A DNA stretch of 64,000 bases from Isoetes taiwanensis (Eukaryota > Streptophyta > Lycopodiopsida > Isoetales > Isoetaceae), in assembly GCA_021234155.1 (NCBI GenBank), contig JAJEKV010000006.1:23163653-23227652 (forward strand), read 5' to 3'. A model generated the notes under the pieces. The model was given only the letters and a program-made list of their open reading frames with translations, ran no database searches and was not told the origin of the DNA. The position numbers were made by a program, and so were the translations under genes. The stretch's first letter is position 1. Each line of letters opens with the position of its first letter. Below, piece by piece: positions 45,482 to 57,958 of this stretch.

Positions 45482-47639
45482 CTAAGTCTGCTTGACATCA
45501 TCCCGATACATAGGGCTTTTTCCCTTGAGGTCCCGGATTACAATAGGGATTATAGAGTACAGGATTTTGAGGTCCAGAAATTTATTAGCACTGACCTTGA
45601 TTTTGAGGGTTTTTACTCCATTCGGAATTAATGGGTTTGGATATACAGACCGAGGGAAAATTAGTCTGAGGTAAACTGATCTCAAGGACATCACCCAGAT
45701 TCCTGGATATGGTATTTAGATGAGAACGAGTCCAGAAGGCGGGGGGGAGATTTGGGAAGGTAATCCAAGTAGACGTGCTGATGCTTTCCTCTTTTCCAGG
45801 AATGAAATCTGCCCCCCATCTCATAATGTAGAAGGGTGAGTTAGATATAAAGTCATGCTTCCTTCTAAGGATAGAATGGACACTGTGTTCATCCCTGCAA
45901 ACAACCTGAAAAGTTTTGGTGTCCATCTTAAGAATCGACAGGATGGGGATATGCTGGGTTTTAGTGATCCAGAGCTTAATCTCACTTAACGAAGGACACC
46001 TAAGCGGGAAATGGATAAAAAAAGCCTTTCTGGTAAAGATGTCAGTAGCAGAGGAATCTTGCACTTCAAAAAGGTCAATGAAATCTCTGTCACTATTGAT
46101 AACATTATTAAATCCGAAAACATCGGGGGGAATTTGAGTCTCATTCTTCATAAGAACATTTCTATAGGACAGATGAGAGTTCAAACCTTTAGCTTTGTCC
46201 CCTTTACCCATCACCGGAATGGCGTTGCTGATTTTGTCGTCTCCAATCTTGGTTTTAAGAATGTTAAGCCCCGACATCTTGACATCACTGCAATTCTCAC
46301 AATCGCAAGAGTCCACCTCCACCGGACTGAAGAAGCCATTGCTATCCTTTATGGTGCATTTCTTCGCATTTTTCTTCAGCCTCATTTGATAAACTTCCAG
46401 GGATGTTGCAATTACTTTTGGTATTTCCTCAATATTCAGTTTTGCTTTGAATGCCTTCCTGTGTTTTTCAATCACATGATCTTCGGCATCTTCCCATCTC
46501 CTTATTAACCTTATGCTAGCATTGGTGGTACCCTTCAAACTGTCCCATTGAATAATAAGGTCCTTGACCTTCGCCAGCATCTCATTCATAGAAGCCCTAA
46601 AAATTCCGTTCTTGAGGCTACAACAATCAGTCTCCGTGTGACCCTGTTTCACCGTTATCAGTTTGTAGAGGGAAGTGTCCATTTCCTGAGCATATCCCCA
46701 CATATTCCACACCCAGTCCCTGTCGCTGGCTCTACCCTCCCAGTAATCCTTGTCAATCGTGTTCGTTTTTTCATTGCATGCTCTTATCGTCACTTGCTCT
46801 TGGATTCCCATGCATTGAGCCGCCGCCTTCTGCTGGCCTTTGATAATCTGCAGCCCTATGTGGATGTCCTTGAGCAATTTCCATTCCAGATCATTCCGGC
46901 TATCCAGCCAGAAGATTTGTGTCCATTCTTCGTCTTCCACATCTTTTTGCCCCCTTGAAGAGCCAGCCCCACTGTTCTTTGCCCGCATTTTTGCAAGAAC
47001 TTTCCCGCGAACAGATCCTTGCAGGCGCAAACTGGAAGGAGACGGAAAGATCAAGCGGTTACAAAGGAAAGGGAAAAGGCCAAATTTTCTCTTCTGCCCC
47101 AGGAATAACTGAAACACCCTTTTCAAGAACTTGGATACCGTGAAAAAGAAAATCCGTACCCTATGTAGAGAAGCAGATCTAAGGATTTTAAAATTCTGCC
47201 CGGTCAGAGGATCCAGTGCTGGCACGGAATCCTATGGACATCGACAGAGACCTAATTTGCTACAAGAAACCTCCAGACTACTATATCTATATCCCTAATA
47301 TGTTGAGCCGGTTGTAGGTCGAAGAAGGATGCCCAATGGAAAATCGGTTCAACACCAAATTCAAGTTGGGGCACTCATAGTGAACAAGTTTCTTTCAAAT
47401 CTGCTCCCAAGAAATGGCTGTGAATTGTGAGCAGTGACCCTGAGAGACCCCGGCCTGTCAAAGCACAGGATACACAGATAAAAGAAATTGAATCCAATCC
47501 TACAGAAACCAATCCTAGAGTTAGTATCAAAGGCTAGTCTAATCAAATTTTCTACTAAGTTGATGGATTGCTCGAGTTCTTCGGAGACATGAGTAATCCC
47601 CAGACCCTGGAGAACAGCTTCGAGCAAAGCCTCATCCAT
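45482..47639 (-). pseudogene. LINE ORF1 (L1-type gag-like protein)
   Basis: It starts MDEALLEAVLQGLGITHVSE at 47639, loses frame near 47400, and continues as a long open frame 47225-45585. It then shifts once more to end …KKSPMY-like at 45482. The region KTFQVVCRDEHSVHSILRRK and WGADFIPGKEES…WITFPNLPPAFWTR (about 45720-45940) is the DUF4283-type RNA-binding segment of plant L1 ORF1 proteins. The ORF1 C-terminus and all of ORF2 are missing on this side. The 5' end of the LINE is probably near 47705. Confidence 0.75.
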
Positions 47640-48069
47640 TGGGTTGGGGGATTTCTCGCTGAGTTCGAGCGGTGGCGCGCCTGTAGCGCCTAACGTTCAT
47701 TTTTTCCCGCATTGATTCAATTATCATTCTGGCATTCTTGACGAGACCTTTTTCCATATCAAGTTGTTTCATAATATGGCATATTGCTCCCACCTTAAGT
47801 TTTAATTAGTGATTGGGAATGCCAGGATGAGTGAATGACATCCTCTTATTCGCTAATATGAATGTGACTATAGTATGACTTGATATTGTTCGGGACTTTA
47901 GTTAGTACACATTCATTGAAGTTGGTGACATTCTTGTTGATAGGTGTCAGTGATTCTCTACCTTCGCATTCGGGTGGATTTTTTAGGATATCAATGGATA
48001 GATAAAATGTTCAGCCTCTGTAATATTGGTAGTTATCTTGAAAATATCGAGTGACACTGCTGTCTTTTC

Positions 48070-50350
48070 CCAATTCTCTCATATGATATCGACAAACCGC
48101 ATAAGCTTGGCATCTTCTGCATTTCGTATTGGCTGACGTAATCTTAACATACGAAAGGTTTGCCATAATGGCTTTACGACAGGTGCTACGTGTCTGAAAT
48201 CCCCAGATGCTATAAAGTGGTTCCCCTCAAATGGCAGGTTATTTCTACATAACTCTTTTAATAAATAGTTCACATTCTTTATCACTACTTTATTGGCCAT
48301 TGGGAATTCATCCCAAATTATGGCCTTTGCTTCAATGAGCAGTTGAGCTGCTCCAGAGTGAATGCGTCATTAATCTCCTGTATATAATAAAGCAAAAAGT
48401 CTTGTAGTGCCACGTGGGAGTACTATATGTCCATTACCATGTAGTAATAGGCATAATGCAATTGAGCAGGAATGTTTTACCTGTGCCTGCTTTTCCATCC
48501 ACGAAAATTGGTCCTTCACTCTATGGAAGTTCTAGTTGATCCTGTATATAGAGGTATATATCTGATTGGAATGTTTTACTTGTGCTTGCTTTTCCATCCA
48601 CAAAAATTGGTCCTTCACTCAAATAAAAGTTCTAGTTGATCCTGTATATAGAGGTATATATCTGATTGGTTAGCATTCATCATGCTTGCCATTTTTATGG
48701 CAATATTTATATATGTCGCGTGATCTGAAAATCTGGCTAGTTCATTCATGATACCCTTTGAGAGACGAGGCTGCAACTGTATGCCAAATGCCATGATATT
48801 GGTACCATGTTGTGTTAGTATATTATTGATTAGATGGAGAGACTCATTGAATGCGATCGCCGCATCATTTGAATATTTGTCCAACAAATCAAGGCTCATA
48901 GGCAATTGGAACTTGTTCCATATTTCGATTGTTGCTCCCTGATCAAGCAAAAGCATCGCAAATAAAAATCACAATTGTGTGGAGCCTAAGGACAATGATG
49001 CTGCTTCTTCCAGAACTAGTACTGCCTCATTGTGTGCAGAAAGTAGTCCTCATGCCTCTGCAGCTTGCTGATATTTGATGTTGTTGACCATTCTCCACTT
49101 TGAGCTCTTCCCATGTCCTTGCACGTTGATGTAAAATTTGTCTTAAATAAAATGCCTCCCTCGCTCGCGGCAATAACAAATGTAGTCTACATATTATGGA
49201 TTGATTTATTCTTTTTCTAACGATATTTCTTGTGAACCCTGTTTGCTCTTGTTCTAAATAGTCAATGGATTGCATTCCCATCATTGCATTATATGTGTTC
49301 AATGTATATTGTTCATGGTAGTAAATGTATGTAAAGTCATCGAACACCGGCTCCAAGGGTCGCAAGAAATAGTAGCCCAAAAGTGACCCGTTATTTAGCA
49401 GCGATAAATGTAGTGGAAGACATTTGACAGAAGGTGATTTATCTGTTATGTGATAGGACAACGTTCTCCATGATGCCCTGTGACTGACAAATATCGTGCC
49501 TTTATGTAGTCTTGTATTTCGTTCCTGGACGCTCATTCTTCCTGCGCCGCTGGTTCATTTTCAGGTGCATGACTCTCTTAAGTTAATCAGAAATTAGTAT
49601 TATCAAATCCTTAATATATGTACCCATAGAGATAAGAAAACACGTGAACAATGGATGTGATATCCACCATGACATGACAATCTAGTTCGTGAAGAAGAAA
49701 AGCATTGTATGGAATAACCCATGCATCATCTGTAGACCTCCTTTTGTATTGTACATAACCTCTTGAGTCAAGATGGGTTGTCAGATTTATAAGTTTTGCG
49801 TAGTCATAAATGAAAGATGCATTGTTTGCAGAGCATCTTTCTATATGTCTATGTATCATAAACATTTCAACTTGACCTTGTAAAATTGGGTCTGCTAGAA
49901 GTTCAGCAGAGATAATTTGATCGACGTTGTCGATTGGTATGTCAGGCTCTGTACGCAACACAAGATGAGCATGTGGCAATCCTCATTTTTTAAATTCTAT
50001 AACATGCATCATGTATGATACTGCTGAAAGAATTTGGGGAGTAGCTCTTTCAGTCATTGCATCCTTCCATAAAAGCATTGAACAATGATTATACGTGCAT
50101 CGACAGCTGACTATCCAAGGTTAAGTGCAACCCCTACTTCCAGCCAATCTGTATTTGTTGTCATCGTGATGAATAGCGTAGGGCGGCCTTTTGCTCTAGA
50201 AAGAGCCAATGCATCCTCAACTTGGAGCATCATCTCTTACATCCTAGAATTGATGCTGGCAAGATGATATCATTTTGGACATTATTTTCTTGCTTTGCAT
50301 AGTCCTCATCATACTGTATCCTTCTGTTTTAAAAGCTGATGTCCTGAAAT
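48070..50350 (-). pseudogene. Helitron Rep-helicase (decayed)
   Basis: Helitrons transpose by rolling circle using a HUH nuclease fused to a PIF1-family helicase. In order on the minus strand: NDIILPASILG and LSRAKGRPTLFITMTTNTDW (50300-50130); MPHAHLVLRTEPDIP with DQIISAEL (49979-49880), the Rep core; SRGYVQYKRRSTDDAWVIPYN; then RLHLLLPRAREAFYLRQILH (49190). The PIF1 helicase follows with MMNANQSDIY (48680), Walker A GKAGTGKT (about 48490), Walker B AIIWDEFPM (48315) and GDFRHVAPVV (48190). Frameshifts and deletions break it throughout. The ends of this Helitron were not found; a LINE abuts its 3' side. Confidence 0.85.
48469..48666 (-). repeat. 99 bp tandem duplication of the helicase P-loop
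   Basis: Copies 48469-48567 and 48568-48666. On the minus strand the first reads FVDGKAGTGKTF and the second FVDGKASTSKTF, so one Walker A is normal and the other has both Gly to Ser changes. Confidence 0.88.
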
Positions 50351-52380
50351 AACTTAGTCGTGCATCTTCTATTCTTCAATACATATCGACCCAACACTCT
50401 CCGCATAAACGACCTAAACATAAGAATCGAAAGCATCTATTTCCCAAGTTGGTTTCCCCAAAAATTTTGCATGCATTTAGCAAAATTATCCATGCTTCTT
50501 TTGATAGAGACCATGTTGCATTATCAAGCAACTTCTATGGCTCATGCAAATATCCTAATCCAAACAGAAGCTCTACCATGAAATTTTAGTAGTTCCTTGT
50601 TAATGCAGAAATAGAGTAAAGACAGAAATGAATAAAATTGGTTTGAGCTGACGAAAATTCGTGTTGAAGACTCCAGTTTGTGAGGATCATGACTGAAGAG
50701 AGAATTCAGATGGCAAATTGAGGCAAGCTATTTTCAAGCATAGCATTAAAATTCAAGTACTTATAAGAAGGTATAATGTTGATCTCTACATAACCTACAA
50801 TAGTCTATATTCAACTCATTGCCTCTCAAGCTCTTGTTTTTTAAGCATATTCAAATGTTGAAAAATCTCTCATCATCATTTATCTCAATCGTAAGCTGAA
50901 GCATCATGATGCTTGCCAATTATGGCCACCAAAACAGGGTCATAAGTACTATACAAGGCAAATTTGAGTTGTACATGCTTATCAAAGATGTTCCCATAGT
51001 AAATCTGGATATGTATTAATCAAACAAAGTCCATGCTCTATGCCTTCATCCTAATGGTAGAACTTAAGGTTTACATCTCCAGCCATCTAAAGAATTGATA
51101 ATGAACTTTGTATAGAAGTTTGAACTATAACGTTGCGTGGTTACCCAAAATATTGCTCTCTTTGCACAAGCCATACAATCTGGAGTTAACATGCATGAAT
51201 GAATCTCATTTGGTCTAATTATTTCCTGAACTCACTCACACAATGATGCGATAACCCCAATGGAAACCAGAAGCCATTTTTGCAAAATTACCCTTTCAAA
51301 TAAGTAGATCCATTGCTTCTAACATGGGCCTACATGGCAAGTTGCATTTGTTAAGATGAGTGAAGAAGGTTTTTCCCTTTTCCTTTGTTGCATCTTCCGC
51401 CATAACCAGGGCTTTGAGAGAAGAAGCTGGATGATCGCCGAAAAATCACCTGCTAGGGCCTGTCTACAATCAAAATCTAAGAATACAAGAGGCAAAATAG
51501 AATAAAATAATAAAGTGGTTATTTCCAGGCTGCTTATAGCCTTCTCATAAATATCCTTGGTGTCTCTACATGTTTAGCAATGTGGTAAATAAAGCAATTC
51601 AGATAATATCTAGATAGGCCTTTGATTTGCCACTGCGCCAAGAAAGGCATCTTCGTCACAACAAAGAAAATCTATATAACTGCATGCGTTAGGAAATTTT
51701 ACCAAGATTGGAATCGAAGGAGCAGATATATAAGATTCTAAGAAGTAAAAAGCACATGCTTTGTAGTCAATTGACCAAGGCAACATAGAAATCTCCCGCA
51801 AAAACATTCAAAAGATTCCTGCTTGGATTCTATACTATCAAATCACATTTTGCACTGCGATCAATTGACAAAGACTTGGAAGGTTTTGCCACTGCCATAT
51901 GGAGCGAATCAGTTATATCTGCCAGCAATGGAGAGAGAGAGAAGGAAGGCTTTGAAGCAAATTATGGGCTATTTTTTTAATTATCTCTATCGTAGATTCT
52001 AATATTTCAACATCCAACGGATCAAGTTCAATTTAGATGACATGTCAAGATATGTGTACATGCTAGAATTGCAGGAATCCTTGTACCTCGGGTTAGGCAA
52101 GCTTGTTAAAAAAAAGGTATAAAGGTATATATCTTATAAGTAATACTAGTTATAGTGCCCAGGGTCATCGGGCTTTACTAAAAATTTGAAGAGGCACTGA
52201 TTTCATCGTTGGTTAGAATAAACAATGTGCTTTGATGTGGGCAAGGGTGATATAGAGCAACTCTCTGAGATTCATTGGTAAAGATAAAAAGCCATTGTGC
52301 CAAAAAATACGAACTTGATCTTAGATATTGTACCATAGATAAATGATACTACTTTGTGTACTTATACTAAAATAATTATC
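50351..52380. other. No gene recognised
   Basis: AT-rich sequence with short frames; it may include the 5' flank of the Helitron. Nothing assignable. Confidence 0.5.
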
Positions 52381-54176
52381 CTCTGTCAGTGGTATTAGGG
52401 CGCATGTTAGGGCGCTTCTAGGGCGGCGGCGGCGGCAGCCGCCTGACCTCTGCAACTCCACCTTTTCGGAAACGAGGGCGGCTGGAAGAGCAGCGATTAG
52501 TGCTGCTATCTATCTTTCTAAAACTATGGCTTTGTCTGCATTTTCTTTCCAGGCCAGTATGGGTCTGCTGCAATGACTAGTAAGTGTACTGGGTATGGCC
52601 GCTACTTCACAACCTTTCTTCCATGCTTCAGAGATGTGGCTAGGTAAGGGGACTTCTGCTCTGCCGTTGATTTTGTGTTAGATAGATTAGAGCTGGCAGT
52701 TAGCCTGTACTTCAAAAGACCTTGGGCATCAGAGAGCCTCTTTGTTGCTCATAGATTTGTGGTGGCTTAGAGTCTCTGAGCTCTAGTTTCGGCTGAGTCT
52801 TATCTTTTCGCTGCTGCTAGCGCATATAAACAGTAAGAGGCTTAGTTTTTCAGATCTGATGCCGCACTCACTGTGGTGGTGTCTGCACTCATTGCAGATT
52901 TGTGGTCTGCAGTCATTGCAGATTTATGGTCTGCACTCATTGCAGTCCTGCTTGTAGTTGAATGAAATGGTATAGAAGCAGGTCTTCTGTGTCGCTTGCC
53001 TATTACTGTTTCTATGCTAGATGAACACCTTGAATATTCAAGCTATGTTCCTTTTGTATGGCTCTAGTTTAGTGGGATAACTTATGATTTCTTCTACAGC
53101 TTGGCAGCTTCAGTTTCAGGTTTGTCTTTGCATTTTCATTTGGCTGGTGCTCTTCCTACTCCTGCAATAGCAAATCGGCAGAGAATCCAATGGGCTTTGA
53201 ATTTATTAAGCCGGCATTTGAAACCTCTCTATTCTATCTGGATGAACTTTGTGAGAGTAATCGTTTGCGCAGGATTTACAAGAAAATATTTCGGTGGGGA
53301 ACTTAATATTGGAAATCATGTTTCAGATGATGGTAAGTTCTATCTAGGTGAGGATGCGGTGATGAATTTGGCACTTACACTCTACGTTGGAGTTAGATCA
53401 TTAAGTTTTGCTTCTTTTCAAATGCTATGCTGAAGCAACTATTCTTTTAGAAGGATGTTCAGATAGGCCCGCGCTCTCTTGTCCAAGCCAAGAGAAGCTT
53501 TATGTGGCATTTCCATAATCTATTGTCCCAAGAATGGCTACCTGCAGTATTAGGAGACGGGAGGCCCCTGATATATGCGCACATGGTTCTAGGGGAGACA
53601 AAGCCACTTGGGCTAGATGTTATGGGTCAGTTTTAGCACTTCGATTCTAGGGCAGTTTCGCATGGAGTAATGGTTGGAGAAGAGGTAGAGCAAGGCTCCC
53701 ATAATATCCGGCTGTCACTTGAAGCTGTTATTTTCGGGGAGAAGCTTCATCGCGGGATCATGGGTCAGAATTGATAGCTTGGAAAGGCTGTTCTGGTGCC
53801 ACTAATGATTGGAATTGTCTTATAGAGTTTGGACTTTAAGTGATACAACTTAGGGCCAGGTTTTTTTTGAGGTTAGTGGGGCGGGATGGTTACATAAGCA
53901 GCTAACTGTAGGAAATTGAGGAATTATCTTCCATAGTACTTGGTTGTTGGGAAGAGGCTGCGGCTATTGCTATAGTACTTTTTGGAAAAGCAGTGGCCCC
54001 CATAGTACTATGAGCAAGGAAGAGGTTGAGAGACCTCCAATAGAGTACTGCAGTGGCTGGCTGTGTATCTTACTATGCTCTTCACTAATTGGGTGAATAA
54101 GGGCTTTGTACCAATTTTATATTAATAGAAATAAAAATCTTACCCTCAAAAAAAAAATAATAATAATAATAATTTT
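52381..54176 (+). mobile_element. Possible L1-type LINE remnant with poly-A tail
   Basis: It ends ATTAATAGAAATAAAAATCT, TTACCCTCAAAAAAAAAATA and an AAT repeat (54122-54173), the usual 3' end of plant L1 elements. Upstream there are only broken frames; the longest (53101-53433) matches nothing I know. A GGCGGC run lies at 52423-52440. The 5' border is a guess. Confidence 0.35.
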
Positions 54177-54570
54177 ATAGCGACGCATTGTGGGGCTTTA
54201 GCAACCTATAGAAATTTTTATTGCAGAGTGAAGAAACGATTGTTATAGTTGATGTTATGTATGGATTGATGTCCCTCTGCATTGTTTGATCTCTCAATGA
54301 GCTACACAATGAGGTTTTTTACTTTGAAAGTGAAGGGAGTACAATGGAGGAAGATGTATCTTACAATTTTGAACATCTGCCATTATGAAATTTAGAAGGT
54401 CAATATGGTGGTTATAGTGGTTTGTGGAAGTATAAATTATAGGTCTACAATTGTAATTGTGATTATGGTGAAAAATATACATTCAAAAACTGACCAAATC
54501 ATGACACATGCAATGGGACTAAAGTTTGTGCATTATCATTGTCATAACAGATTCTGAGCAATGGCAAACA

Positions 54571-54889
54571 TGTGACGTTCCAGGGGAATATACACTATAA
54601 ATACGTATATTCCTGGACCCGTCACTATATAAGTCTACCTTGTAGCCTTGTATACCTTAGGAAGTGGCAATGGGTGCATATCTAAGTTAAATGCTTAACT
54701 TAGATAACCTTAGGATAAGGCCCATTTCCACATGGCCTTATCCCATTGGGCAACTACCACATGGCCCCACCCCATTAGTGCCACGTGGCATCCTATGTGG
54801 ACCCCATCTTATATTAGCACAAACCCTAACCCTAGACCTCTTTTCCTGACCCTAGCATCCTGAGACTCATCTACGCGCTTGAAACTCCA
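54571..54889 (+). repeat. Truncated 5' LTR of the chromovirus
   Basis: Matches 59472-59790 with roughly one difference per 20-25 bases. It is cut at 54889, where CACTA sequence starts. So the 3' two-thirds of this LTR, the primer site, gag, protease and most of RT were lost in one rearrangement. Confidence 0.85.
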
Positions 54890-56629
54890 TATGATTCATT
54901 TCTGGTATCCTTCTAAAATGCAGGCTCGTTTTCACAATTCAATGTGGGCTTATGGAAACCATCTTCGGACTATAGAGGTCAACAAAGGTCGCTTGACATA
55001 TGACTGTGGAATTGCTTCTCAATTTGAACAAAAAAAGTCAAACCAGCCAACGTGATCGACAATCTATTACCGGTGACCTTAATTATATTGGGCAAATTAC
55101 TGATATTATTGATGTTGACTTCCGTTCATTTCGTGTAACCATCTTGAGGGCAAAATGGTTCAAAGTTGTTTATAGAGGCAGAAATCAGACCATGAGATCA
55201 CATCCTTCAGATTTCTACCAAATTGATTCAACACAGGTTCTTGGAGAGATGAATGAACCTTTCGTTTACCCTAAACAAGTTGAACATGTTTTCTTTTTTG
55301 AAAACCCTGTCAACCCAACATGGTGGATTGTAGTCCATGTTGTACCCAGGCACAGACGTCTGATTGATAGTACTACATTAGAGCCTGGCAATGATGATCA
55401 AGAAGATGATTGATGATATCTTGACGTCTCAAATAATTTTTTATGAGCTTATCACTTTAAAGTTAGTTTATTGGCACTTATTGGTCATCCTATTGTCACT
55501 TCAAAATCTATTTATTGTTATTTTATTGTCGTCGTATTGTCACTTTAATGCCAACTTATTGTCAATTTATATTTACTATTTTGTCACCTTATTCTCTCCC
55601 TCTTGTCACATTTGAGGCATTCTATTGGCACACTATTGACACATTTATGCCACTTTTTCTCCAACATCTTTGTCAAAGTTATGACATTTTATTGTCACAC
55701 TATGGTCAAATTTATATCATTTCTTTGTCACTGCTTTTGTCATTCTAAAGTCAGCCTATTGACACATTTTTGGCACATGGTGTTGAACCACAAGTGGTCC
55801 AACATGTGTGCGCAATTGAGAAGATATTATTTGGGGCAATGGTTAAAAAATGTAAATTTGGGGCAATGTTAAAATATTATAATGGGGTATTGTATGGTGG
55901 AGATGAAGAGGTGAAGAATTGAAGGGCGAGGATGAAGAGGTGATTTTAATGGTTTAGATGAAGGGGTGAAATTGGACAGTCTAGATTTTGTTGTAAAAAA
56001 TATAAGTATTTTGAGGAGCAGAAGCTCCTCCTCTTCCTTCGATGCATTTTTAGGAGCATGGTGGCAATGCTCTAAGAGGAGGGTGGCAGCCTCCTCTTCA
56101 TTAGATTGAAGGCCCTTGCAAGGGGATTTCTGTTGTATTTTGATCATGTTTTATTGAAGAAAACATTTATCTCTGTGCAAATTTTGAGGTCTCATTCAGT
56201 GGATATTCAATATATTTTCTTGAGATGGAATTATATGGATGTTGGCCTGGATGGGGAACCAGGTTCAACACATGGCTTTGTCAAAACTTTGTCAATCTAT
56301 TATCATAGTTCTGTCATCTATTGCCACATTATAGTCAGACTTATAGCATTTGTTTGTCATTACTTTTGTCAGTACTAAGTCAATTTATTGTCAAATTTTT
56401 GACACATGGTTTTGTCAAAACTATATCATTCTATTGTCATATTATAGTCACATTTACACCATCCTTTTGTCACTTTCTTTTGTCACTGTTGCACCACTCT
56501 ATTGTCAAATTTAGTGTCATTTGGATTTCACTATTTTTGTCATTTTTATTGTCACTTTTACATACAGTTTTTGGACATAATATTTTAGTGACAAAAAAAA
56601 TGACAATAAATCATTGTTCTCTTGTAGTG
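54890..56629 (+). mobile_element. Partial CACTA (En/Spm) transposon inside the chromovirus
   Basis: The right end is TCTCTTGTAGTG at 56618-56629, whose complement CACTACAAGAGA is the standard CACTA terminus. It is preceded by a long field of sub-terminal repeats (variants of TATTGTCA/TTTGTCA) at 55420-55790 and 56270-56600. The left terminus is missing. To the right, chromovirus pol resumes immediately. Confidence 0.88.
55000..55413 (+). pseudogene. CACTA transposase C-terminal fragment (DUF4216-like)
   Basis: A 137-codon open frame: IDVDFRSFRVTILRAKWFKV, the stretch HPSDFYQIDSTQVLGEMNEP, and FVYPKQVEHVFFFENPVNPT with WWIVVHVVPRHRR. This is the DUF4216-type module found at the C-terminus of plant CACTA TNP2 transposases. 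The catalytic core upstream is gone, so it is a remnant, not a functional transposase. Confidence 0.75.
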
Positions 56630-57958
56630 ATAAAGGATTGGGCAAAATTTTGGCTTGAGAATGTCCAAGCCTCCTTTGAAAAGCTCAAAGAGGCTCTAAC
56701 GACAGCTCCAGTCCTCGTCCTTCCAGATTCGAGCAAAGATAAGCTAGTGGCCACGAACGCGAGCAAGTTAGCAACATGTGCAGTTTTGATGCAAGAGGGA
56801 AGGGTAGTCGCCTATGACTCGAAGAAGATGAGTGACACCGAACAACGCTGCCCAACCCATGATCAGGAGTTATTACTAGCCATTGTTAGGGCACTAAGGA
56901 TTTGGAGGCATTATTTGCTGGGGAGGAAGTTTCAGTTAGACACTGATCACCAGAGCCTTCAATATCTTTTCACCCAACCACTCCTCAACCTGAGGCAAAG
57001 GAGGTGGATGGAATTCCTCGAGGAATATGATTTTGACATAGTGTATAAGCCTGGCAAGCTTAATGTTGTTGCAGATGCCTTCTCTAAAAGACCATTCGAG
57101 ATGAGAACGCATTGTAATGCTATATCAACTCTTTCGAGTGAGTTTGGTAAGAAAATTGATGAGACATTGCCATCTGATGGTGATTTCAAGGAGGTATGGG
57201 CAAGCCTCTCTAAGGAGGCTAGGATAGATAAGGAACGGGAGGCCTTCAAACATTATAGGAAGGAAGGCAACCTGTTGTACCATAAAGATAAGTTGTGTGT
57301 GCCTGAATCGTCAGGAGTAAGGAAGTTAATTCTTCATGACACGCACAATGGCCCAATAGCCGGGCACGCAGGATTTATGAAGGCGTATTTCAAGATTCGA
57401 AGTAGCTATTTCTGGCCGAGAATGAAGAAACAGATAGCCAGATATATTCGAGAATGCCAGTTGTGCCAGCAGACCAAGGCAGAGCAGCTTCGAATCCCGG
57501 GAGCTTTGGAACCTTTGGCAGTGCCGAATGCAAAGTGGGAAGTAATAAGCATGGATTTTATTACAGGACTTCCTAAGACTCTTCGAGGCAAAGATGCACT
57601 AATGGTAGTCGTAGATAAATTATCTAAGATGGCACACTTCGTGCCTTGCAAAACTACGGACACAGCCTTAGATACTGCCGTTCTATTTGTAAAGGAGATT
57701 TTTAGATTCCACGGCATGCCTCGAGAGATAATATCAGATAGGGATTCTAAGTTCATGAGTGCATTCTGGCAGGATTGTTTTGCCACGATCCAGACCAAGC
57801 TCTTGATGAGCACGGCTTACCATCCTCAGACGGATGGCCAGACGGAGCAGACGAATCGCATCATCGAAGATATGCTCAGAAGTTATGTATGGAATAAGCA
57901 ATCCAAGTGGGATGATTTCATCCACTTGGTAGAATTTGCCTACAACAGTACGAAGTAG
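56630..57958 (+). pseudogene. Ty3-gypsy RNase H and integrase
   Basis: From IKDWAKFWLENVQASFEKLKEAL on, this is the end of RT, RNase H (KKMSDTEQRCPTHDQELLLA, TDHQSLQYLF), the H2C2 zinc finger (HNGPIAGHAGF…CQLCQQTK) and the integrase core. The DDE residues are seen in SMDFITGLP, ISDRDSKF and QTDGQTEQTNR. The first RNase H Asp (family TDAS) is Asn here (ATNASKLA), so RNase H is probably dead. A TAG stop at 57956 ends the frame in NSTK, where the family continues. N-terminal RT is missing owing to the CACTA insertion and deletion. Confidence 0.9.

Noticed and set aside
45916-46508. Plus-strand frames of 73-165 codons
   Set aside because: They are shadows of the minus-strand LINE ORF1, which has clear family motifs.
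52423-52445. GGC run as a promoter or CpG-rich gene start
   Set aside because: It is short and isolated, with no coherent downstream frame.
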